Shown: piece by piece, positions 56,946-64,000 of the stretch
Layout: each line of letters begins with the position of its first letter
Numbering within the stretch: the stretch's first letter is position 1
Origin: Locusta migratoria
Taxonomy: Eukaryota > Arthropoda > Insecta > Orthoptera > Acrididae
Direction: 5' to 3'
Assembly: GCA_026315105.1 (NCBI GenBank)
Contig: CM048755.1
Span: forward strand, 759,891,301 to 759,955,300
DNA length: 64,000 bases
Program-made: the position numbers and the translations under genes
Notes under the pieces: model-generated
What the model saw: only the letters and a program-made list of their open reading frames with translations
Databases searched by the model: none
Told to the model about the DNA's origin: nothing

Positions 56946-57122
56946 GCCGCGTGGGAGTATCCGAGCGGTCTGGGAGCGCCACGTTGCGGATCGCGCGGCC
57001 TCCCGCGTCGGAGGTTCGAATCCTCCCTCGGGCATGGATGTTTGTGTTGTCTTTAGTATAAATTAGTTCATAAGTTTAGGGACTGATGACCCCGCAGTTA
57101 TGTCCCATAAGCTTTACAAACA
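56946..57122 (+). repeat. SINE A, full-length variant
   Basis: Plus strand. Head GGCCGCGTGGGAGTATCCGA, box B GGAGGTTCGAATCCTCC (a B-type arm on an A-type body). Duplication TTTAACAACGG (56935-56945) and TTTAAAAACGG (57123-57133). Confidence 0.92.
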
Positions 57123-57133
57123 TTTAAAAACGG

Positions 57134-57604
57134 AGTGCCATACAGAACGAACAGATCTCCTTTCTTAAAGCAAATTTGCGGGATAAATCAGTGAAGAACT
57201 ATTATAATATTGTCAAATATTGTAATAGTCACAGGCATTCTGGTTTCGTGCAATGACGTTTCTTAAATATGATTTCTCTACCGACTTTAGGCATTTTTTG
57301 TAATGTAGACTGTGTGATGGACTGTTAGTTTCAATGAAACATGGCTCAGAAGTGACGAAGTTGTCAAACCTCCTACGAGGAAATTACTTATCCTACTTAA
57401 AAAAGACAAATTGTAGGCTCGGATGATGACAATCAGTATTTTGCAGAAAACACCTGTTAGATATATCTATTATACGATGTAGTGTGAAAAGTAATTCCAA
57501 CATATGCAGCTAAACACCAGCTAATCTCATGGCTCTTCTGCCGAAATGGGCAGCTCATAGTGGCTGTTACACGTTATCGCTAACACTGGGAATGGCGTGT
57601 CATG
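57134..57604. other. Unassigned AT-rich sequence
   Basis: Nothing recognised. Confidence 0.3.
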
Positions 57605-57748
57605 TCATGGATGGCGCAGCCTCTCCCGAGTCCTCTCGGGCATGGGTGTGTATGTGTGTTGTCATTAATTTAAGTAGTTTGTACATCTATGGACCGATGA
57701 CCTTAGCAGTTTGGTTTCTTACGTTCAACAATATTTGAACATTTGCTA
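57605..57748 (+). repeat. SINE B, 5'-truncated and decayed
   Basis: Plus strand: CCTCTCGGGCATGGGTGTGT, AAGTAGTTTGTACATCTA, CCGATGACCTTAGCAG, ATTTGAACATTT. Confidence 0.75.
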
Positions 57749-58658
57749 GTACCGCGAGACCAGAATATAAAAAACTTGAAAGTGCGTTAACAGGTTAGTA
57801 TATTACGGTATGGGATTATCTATTTTATAAATGATATTTCATGGCCTTCAGATGACGTAGTTTTATTTGTACAGCTTCGGCCTTACGCCATTTTCAAGTG
57901 CTTTGTAGACGTTTCTTTAATTGTATGTTATGTTGTGTAATTCTTTTCTCGTTCGACAGTGTGTAATCGTCTTAAAATACACTAGAAATATTTTTATTAT
58001 TTCACGAGCATATTACGTGTAAACAGTTGTATAAAAATCTTTTTCCGTGGAATAACGACTGTTGCAGTTCTACTACTTAAATTCCATGTATAAATTATTC
58101 ATTTCAAAATCGATATGTTGTTAGTGTCGGTCCTGCAACTGCATTGTATGATGGTTTCTGGAGGTGGAAGCTCACTTGTCATGTGTACGGACTATACTAA
58201 TGTTGTTGTACCATTCGCAACCTAAGTTTCATTTTATATTTTTGTCAATAATGTCCTACAACACTTCACTTTTGCCGTGAAATTAAAGTTTACTTTTCTC
58301 TAATTAAAGATTGCGGCTCTCTTCCTTCAGAAATACTATTTGTTGCAATTTCATAAATTTTTCTTCGTATTTTATTTCAGTTCATAACATTTGTTAGCTG
58401 ATGTAGATGCAAGTAAAACATTTACGTCAGACAACTAGTTTCTATTTCACCACGAGGTATACGTAGTTCCCACTGTCAAACTAGTGCACCGTTATATATC
58501 TTACCGAATTTATTTCTGTTGCTTGTATAAACGAACTTTCAATGTCACGATTGTCAGTGCAATTCTTAGACTTTACTTTACTGTGCTTATTTTATGGACT
58601 AATAGAGAGGCACTGCAGCACAAAATGCTTACGATACGCCGACTGACACACGTATAGC
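57749..58658. other. Unassigned sequence with a weak Penelope-type motif
   Basis: 57875-57898 read on the minus strand is CTTGAAAATGGCGTAAGGCC then GAAG, a weak form of the hairpin at 43373. Otherwise nothing recognised. Confidence 0.25.
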
Positions 58659-58670
58659 CTGGCAACAACT

Positions 58671-58863
58671 CAAATGTTCAAATGTTTGTAAAGCTTATGG
58701 GACTTAACTACGGGGTCATCAGTCCCTAAACTTACAAACTACTTACGAACTAGGACGGCACAAATATCCATGCCCGAGGGGGGATTCGAACCCCCGACCG
58801 TAGTGGCCGTGCAGACTGTGACTGAAGCGCCTCAGTCCCCTCGGCCACCGCGGCCGGCAGGAG
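58671..58863 (-). repeat. SINE A, full-length
   Basis: Minus strand, complete with head. Perfect 12-bp duplication CTGGCAACAACT at 58659-58670 and 58864-58875. Confidence 0.96.
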
Positions 58864-59095
58864 CTGGCAACAACTATCGTTTATTGATTACACAGAAATA
58901 ATCAATATTTCTAGCAAATTATTTCTTTGAATTTTTTTAGCGATTCTATCAAAGCAGAATAGAATTTACCTGTAGTATTCTGTGGACCATCTTGTAGACG
59001 TCTAGAGTCTGACGAGTATGGCTACGTGGTTTCGAGATTTCAAATGACAGTATATTTTGTGTCATGAAGGTAAAAATATCTTCAAAGGTTTCTAA

Positions 59096-59212
59096 ATTTA
59101 TTGGACCGAACTGATAAGGCCAACACACAGACATGTGCTCGAGGGAGGTCTCCAACCTCCGGCGGGAACGGCCGCCAAGTTTGTAGCAGGACGCCTTAGA
59201 CGACGTGGCCAT
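59096..59212 (-). repeat. SINE B, decayed with internal deletion
   Basis: Minus strand: GGACCGAACTGATAAGGCCA, ATGTGCTCGAGGGAGGTC, CTCCAACCTCCGGCGGGAAC, GACGCCTTAGACGACGTGGC. Most of the body between the 3' part and box B is missing. Confidence 0.6.
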
Positions 59213-59574
59213 GAAGATAATTAACGCGAAAAATAAACTATGCCAACAACAAATCATAAACTTCCGTATGCGCCAGCAGCTGTTCATTTCGATGAGTATA
59301 CCATTGTTTATAGATCAAAATATTTACTTTAAAAATTCAACACGTGTTCTTCCTAGTTTAAATCTAATAAGTATTGATTACATTTAACAAGAAAAGTACT
59401 TCTAAAATTTTATAGAAGCATTCCTAATAACTTGTAATAATAGAGGTAAACATATCAGAATTTTGTGATGTAAAAATGCATGGTTAAAATCATATAACAG
59501 AGTATTACGTTTTATCACAATTGTTACATAACCTCAACCCTAGGCATTTGAAACTCAGTAAATATGGTACTCAC

Positions 59575-59676
59575 CTAGAAGTGACAGCAATCCGCAGAAG
59601 ATCCATATCACAAAACTCATCCCTACAGAACCTGTACGAGTCACAAGGCCTGACGGAGACACAAAAATTCCAGAGC
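59575..59676 (-). CDS. SLC7-type amino-acid transporter light chain, exon with GSGIF motif
   Basis: 102-bp exon on the minus strand. The acceptor is a T-rich run then CAG at 59679-59677; the donor is GTGAGT after 59575. Joined to the exon at 61154-61363 it completes the Gly codon (G|GC) and reads SGIFVSPSGLVTRTGSVG then MSFVIWIFCGLLSLL. That is the end of TM1 and start of TM2 of an APC-superfamily transporter. G-S-G-I-F is the unwound TM1 segment that binds the amino-acid backbone. It ends in phase 1. Insect b(0,+)- or L-type SLC7 proteins fit best; the member is not resolved. These light chains work at the plasma membrane with an SLC3 heavy chain. No frame break; functional by appearance. 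Confidence 0.9.
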
Positions 59677-61153
59677 CTGAAAAAATATAGTGTTTCATTA
59701 TTTCATTTAGCTCTTTTTCTAACTGAATAGTTCATAATTACCTATATTTAAGAGTACATTGATAAATGGGATAAAAGCAACAATAACTAAACGTGCGTGG
59801 TGTATATGGATAAATAAATTTCTTACATATGTTAACGGTAAAAATGAAACTTTCCTTCTGCTATTCAGCTGTTTTCATGGTTACAAGAACACACATCAAT
59901 CTAGCTGACGTCACGGAGACTCAGGTCAGCACAATCATATAGCACGTATCTGTTACATATTAGAGATTGTTTTTTAACATCAGGTAATTTTTTAGTTATT
60001 CTCATTTTGTATCATATTAAAAATTTCATAGATTTTCAAGATTTCAAATTCCCTTTCGGTCCCCATAATACATAAATTTTCAGGTGTCTGACTAAATGGA
60101 AAATGCCTAAAATTTTCATTGTATAAAACTACAAGAAGTAAAAAACATATTACAAACTGGATCCGTCTGTCAGAAGATAATTCTTCAAAGTCGCTACATT
60201 ATTAATTTTTCTGTATTACTTGCAGAGCAGACAGCAAGTTATTTATAATGATCAAATCAAGGTTCAGCACTTCTAGAAGCGAACAGGCCATTCCACCTTC
60301 CACCTGGAGGAACCTGGCAATCTGTTCACCATAACCTAACATGAAGTCAATATGTTACCAAACATGTTCCAGTCATTTGCGATTTTTGTTGTACAGAATC
60401 TGCAAACGTCCTAATAATAAAAAGTTTACCTGGTCATCTATAAGGAACCTGAGAACGCACGAGGCAAAACTGATTTAAAGTAGAGCGCACACGAGACCGA
60501 GGTTATTTATCAAACAAAAATCTTACAATTTTGATACACGCTATGCGATAACAACTTCCCAGGTTCTTTTTATTTCTTGCGCTAAAACAAAGGAGTTATT
60601 AAAACTGCTCACGAGTAACTTTCGTACAATAAAGATACTATTGTTCCATTGTTCCTAAAACTTCATATTTAAAACCGTTTTAAGAATGTTATAAATGGAG
60701 GAAACCAAGAAATAGCAGAAGCAATGTTTCTTAGAAGTTGGTTTTTTATGATGAACTTGATATTTTTCAAGACAAAATAAAATGATTGTAATGTATGGAG
60801 GTATTTCTTATTCAGCTGTAAATTTTAATAAGGTAGCGTATCCAGGAATAGACATATTGAATGGAGACTAGAAAATAGTAATTGACTTAAGCCACCAGAT
60901 GCCAAAACCAGGATTACCTGGTGGTAAGTACGATTACCTCGGCCTTTCTAATAAGTGACTCAACGAAGTGCCAACTGAACTGTATCATCGTTAAGTCCTG
61001 TGGAGTACAGCATTAACTGAAGGTTAGGTATTTTCATAGACTCAAAATGGTCGTCAAATTTTTCAGTCCTCATAGAATGGCAACAGGGTTTACTTTTCCT
61101 AATTTTCGCTGAATTATCGAATTGAAAGAAAATCTGTGCAGTTGGCGACTCAC
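59677..61153 (-). other. Intron of the SLC7-type transporter gene
   Basis: 1477-bp intron: GTGAGT at 61153 downward, a polypyrimidine stretch and CAG at 59677. Phase 1 on both sides. AT-rich, with no SINE or LINE recognised, unlike all sequence around it. Confidence 0.85.
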
Positions 61154-61363
61154 CGATCATGGTGCCAACGATTAAAGCCACCCCACTGAAGAGTCCCACC
61201 CGTCTCTCGAGGTGAAGAGCGTCATTCGCAGCTGGCGCCGGCCCCTCCAGCTGGTCTCCCCCTGAGCCGGGAAGTTCGGACAGCGCGCCCGCTTCACCGT
61301 TGCTTGCGCTTCCGTTGCTTGCGCTCCGCAACTGGGCTCCGTCTTTGCTGGATACATTATTCT
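61154..61363 (-). CDS. SLC7-type amino-acid transporter light chain, N-terminal coding exon
   Basis: 210-bp exon on the minus strand, acceptor TTTGTGTTGACAG just above 61363, donor G|GTGAGT at 61154/61153. It encodes about 70 residues: a Ser/Ala/Gly-rich cytosolic tail (KDGAQLRSASNGSASNGEAG, later LPGSGGDQLEGP), then LHLERRVGLFSGVALIVG and TMIG, the start of TM1. This is the conserved opening of heteromeric amino-acid exchangers (family phrase L-x-R-x-V-G-L ... V-G-T-M-I-G). No in-frame ATG lies in the exon before the conserved part, so the start codon should be in an exon further right, beyond what I can identify. GC-rich codon use contrasts with the AT-rich flanks. Confidence 0.88.
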
Positions 61364-61638
61364 CTGTCAACACAAATATCAACATTTTCACTAGCAAACT
61401 CTTTATTTCTATATCTAAGCTAAATTTGTACAAGACATTACACATCTCGATATAATAAGTAAAATATTGTCTCACTATTCCGAGGATTCAGTATAAACAT
61501 TGGAAACCATTTTCGGTCGTTGGACAGTTTTCGTTGCTTTCTCGCTCTTACCATTTATTTGCCAGAAGACAATTCTCTCCGAGCCGTCTACCGAAACGTG
61601 CCGAAATTCGATAGTCAGTCTAAGTTGCCACAGAGATT

Positions 61639-61826
61639 CAAAATGTTCAAATGTTTGTACAGCTTATGGGACTTAAACTACGCGGTCATCAGTCCCTAAA
61701 CGTACAAACTACCTATGAACTACTTACGAACTAGGACGGCACAAATATCCGTGCCCGATGGGGGATTCGAACCCCCGACCGTAGAGGCCGTGCAGACCGT
61801 GACTGAAGCGCCTCAGTCTCCTCGGC
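61639..61826 (-). repeat. SINE A, nearly full-length
   Basis: Minus strand; the first dozen bases of the head are missing. Duplication CCACAGAGATT (61628-61638) and CCACAGAGACT (61827-61837). It lies upstream of the transporter exon. Confidence 0.93.
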
Positions 61827-62004
61827 CCACAGAGACTGAGCTTTACCGTCTCGAAATGCTGGTGTTCCTCATCTCAGCACAGTTATTTCAGCACACAATC
61901 GACGGTGTCACAAGGATCACACTGGACGCTATGTAAGGCCTCAACCGCACCACGTAACTAGTGTCCGACATGTAGTTCACCAGACCCTAAAGGAACATCA
62001 CGTA

Positions 62005-63033
62005 CACTGAGCAGCCAAAGGAACTGGTATACGTAAACACAGAGATGTGTCAACACTCAAAGTACGGCGCTGCGGTCGGCAACGCCCGTGTACAAGAGGT
62101 TTCTGGTGCTGGCTTTAAATCGGTTATTGCTGCTACGATGGCAGGTAATAACGATTTATGTTAGTTTCAACGTAGTGTTATAATCGGCTCACGAGAGATG
62201 ATACACGGCGTCTCCGAGGTAGCGACGATGTGGGAATTTTCCCGTACGACCATTTCGTAAGTGCATCGTGAATATTGGGAATCCGATAAAACATCAAATC
62301 TCCGACATCGTTTCGGCCGGAAAAAGATCCATCGAGAACGGGAGCAACGGCAACTGAAAGTAATCGTTCAACGTGTCAAAAGTGCAACCCTTCACACGAT
62401 CGGAGGTGTCCTTTCCCGACTGCACGAGTCAAAGCCTTAGGCGTCGCCTCGACTCGACTCGTCAACGACGGCATTGTATTTCTGATGACCGGAAACACGT
62501 TGCCGTTGCCTGGTCTGACGAGTCTCGTTTCCAACTGTATACATCGGGTACGTGTGTGGCGACAACCTCACGAATCCAGGTTGGTGGAGGCTCTGCAAAG
62601 GTGCGGGACGTGTCATATGGGACCCCTGGTAGTCGAGATACGATTCTGACAGGTGACACGCATCCTGGATGATCGCCTGCATTACGCCAGACCTGGACAA
62701 TGTACACCCCACATTTCCAGAGCGGCTCTGGGAATACTCTTCTGAGTTTACTCACCTCCGCTGGCCACCAAAATCCCCATACACGAACATTGTTGAACAT
62801 ACGAGGTGCTATTTGGAATGCTTTGTAACATACTGTTCAGAAGGGATCTGCACCCTCTGATATTTTTACAGATTTATGGACCGCTCTGCAGGATGAACGG
62901 TGTCAATTTCTCCAGCACTGGTCGATACATTAGTCGAATCTACGACACGTGGTGTTGCAGCACTTGGCGTGCTCGCGTGGGCCCTACAGCGTATTAAGCA
63001 GGTGCACCAGTTTCTTTGGATATTTTGGGTACT
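62005..63033 (+). mobile_element. Tc1-like element relic with terminal repeats
   Basis: The left end CACTGAGCAGCCAAAGGAAC, TGGTATAC and the inverted right end CCAAAGAAACTGGTGCACC (about 63001-63020) pair as degraded TIRs; TA precedes 62005. Inside, the plus strand has an HTH-linker part (FGRKKIHRERE at about 62310), then VAWSDESRFQLY (about 62505-62540, catalytic Asp in D-E-S-R-F) and a decayed C-terminus. Several frameshifts; not functional. The right edge is approximate because about 15 bp of extra sequence follow the paired part. Confidence 0.75.
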
Positions 63034-63827
63034 TGTACATTCAGTCAGGAAATGGTTTAGTTTGTATAGTCGCCGTCACCTACGAAGGCGGCCCAGTTTT
63101 CGGCCGTTCTGCGCATCCCCCCTCCATTACATAGATGACAGCCAATAATGTTCACTCTGTAGGCGCGTGGCTGGCCGCGAGTTACGCAGTGTTTCTCCAC
63201 TGTTGGCGCTCGGCTGTAGCTCCTCCCCTCCACGCTTTCCCTATTGCTCCGCCTCTATGTGCCTTCTTATATGATGCCAGCTTAATAAGTATTCACAATT
63301 TTACACATTTTACCAAAGTTAATTCCCTACAGCCGGTATAAATCGCTATTTTGAGCGAAAAGGGGAACGGCCGCGCGGTCACCCTGGAGCTGGTTCCTTG
63401 TAACCAGTTCCTCGGTCCTTCCATTCACTCTTGGAAACCATTCTTTGGATCCGTTCGTTCGCGAACGATCCGTCTCTACAGTGTACAGAGCTGTAGCATT
63501 TGATGGTAGAGCTAGTTATTGGAACTAGGAGTCATTTTGTAACGGGAGAACTCAATATTTTAGAGTACAGTAGTTTCCAACATTCAAACAAGCAAAAATG
63601 AACAGTTCATAAAAAAAATGAAAGATGTCTTTCCATGCAACGTAATTGAGGAAGTTCAAAAGAAATCCTAGTGAGCAATGCAAAGGGTCTCATCATCCAA
63701 CCAGTGGCGGACTGTGACTGCCGGAGGCGCGGGGCCCTCCCGTCCACTTAGAAAGACGATAAAAACGATACTTTTGAGATTTGGTGGTCCCCTAGAACGA
63801 GAGGCACGGGACAGTCTAAAAATAAAT
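63034..63827. other. Unassigned sequence, possible hAT-like end
   Basis: CAGTGGCGGACTGTGACT at about 63703 resembles a hAT 5' end. The other end would lie beyond the window. Otherwise nothing recognised. Confidence 0.25.
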
Positions 63828-63831
63828 ATAT

Positions 63832-64000
63832 TGTCGCGTTGAAATCAAAGCAGGCTTGACATCGAAGGCAGTGTGAACACAGCACTTACACTGAAAGCAT
63901 GTTTATTGTGAAATGAAATGTACATGCAGCGCTGACTGCCTCTCGGGTAGAGTGCTCTGCTATTTATACACAGACAGAATGTACCAGAAATTAGAAGAAT
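63832..64000 (-). mobile_element. LTR, partial (same family as 48275-48620)
   Basis: Reverse-oriented copy starting TGTCGCGTTGAAATCAAAGC. It matches the right half of the solo LTR, including the stretch around AGCACTTACACTGAAAGCAT. It is preceded by ATAT at 63828-63831 and runs off the window end, so solo LTR or full element cannot be told apart. Confidence 0.8.

Noticed and set aside
63703..63720. CAGTGGCGGACTGTGACT as a hAT end
   Set aside because: The partner end would be outside the window, so no target duplication can be tested.
1..64000. CRISPR arrays, operons, rRNA genes, prophage
   Set aside because: No regularly spaced repeats or prokaryotic gene clusters; introns, SINEs and LINEs show a eukaryotic genome.

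Overview
This is a eukaryotic window with no bacterial-type gene organisation. It looks like intronic or intergenic DNA from a repeat-dense insect genome. The tRNA-derived SINEs, RTE LINEs and Tc1/mariner copies are of the kind I know from grasshoppers and other polyneopteran insects; that placement is inference from repeat style, not a species call.

The only host gene I can support lies at the right. Two minus-strand exons, 61154-61363 and 59575-59676, encode the start of an SLC7-type heteromeric amino-acid transporter light chain (TM1 with the GSGIF motif). They have good splice sites and a compatible phase-1 junction. The next exon is not visible, so much or all of the sequence to the left may be a very large intron or 3' flank.

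Nearly everything else is transposable elements, many nested. 70-1494: a Gag/protease remnant of an LTR retrotransposon split by a SINE. 7980-8200: a Tc1 N-terminal scrap. 9880-14300: a Tc1 relic split by a 3.67-kb element (10371-14041) with about 600-bp terminal inverted repeats and a TA target duplication; it carries a broken minus-strand gene of a protein family I recognise only as uncharacterised. This is the most interesting object here. 15027-16270: a hAT-like non-autonomous element with an 8-bp duplication. 18574-21154: a mariner relic containing a SINE that itself contains a LINE and a second SINE. 21697-25140: CR1/L2-like and Jockey-like LINE remains with a SINE and an LTR-like insert. 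26250-30480: a Tc1 relic split by an RTE LINE. 30505-34600: LINE fragments, SINEs and a microsatellite.

34737-40779: a hAT-like element, bounded by ATTTAAGG duplications, split by a nearly complete I-clade LINE (RT and RNase H intact, ORF1 broken). It sits at the 5' end of an old plus-strand LINE (40788-43340). 43345-45100: Penelope-associated hairpin and hammerhead-like motifs plus a SINE. 46020-50750: an old minus-strand LINE split by several SINEs and a solo LTR. 51741-55036: an apparently full-length RTE LINE with an uninterrupted 1021-codon ORF, an (AAC)n tail and a perfect 12-bp target duplication. 55639-64000: SINEs, the transporter exons, a Tc1-like relic and a second partial copy of the same LTR.

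The pieces do not form a pathway. The value of the window is a datable series of insertions, one potentially young RTE, one long-TIR element that resists classification, and one host gene cut into small exons.
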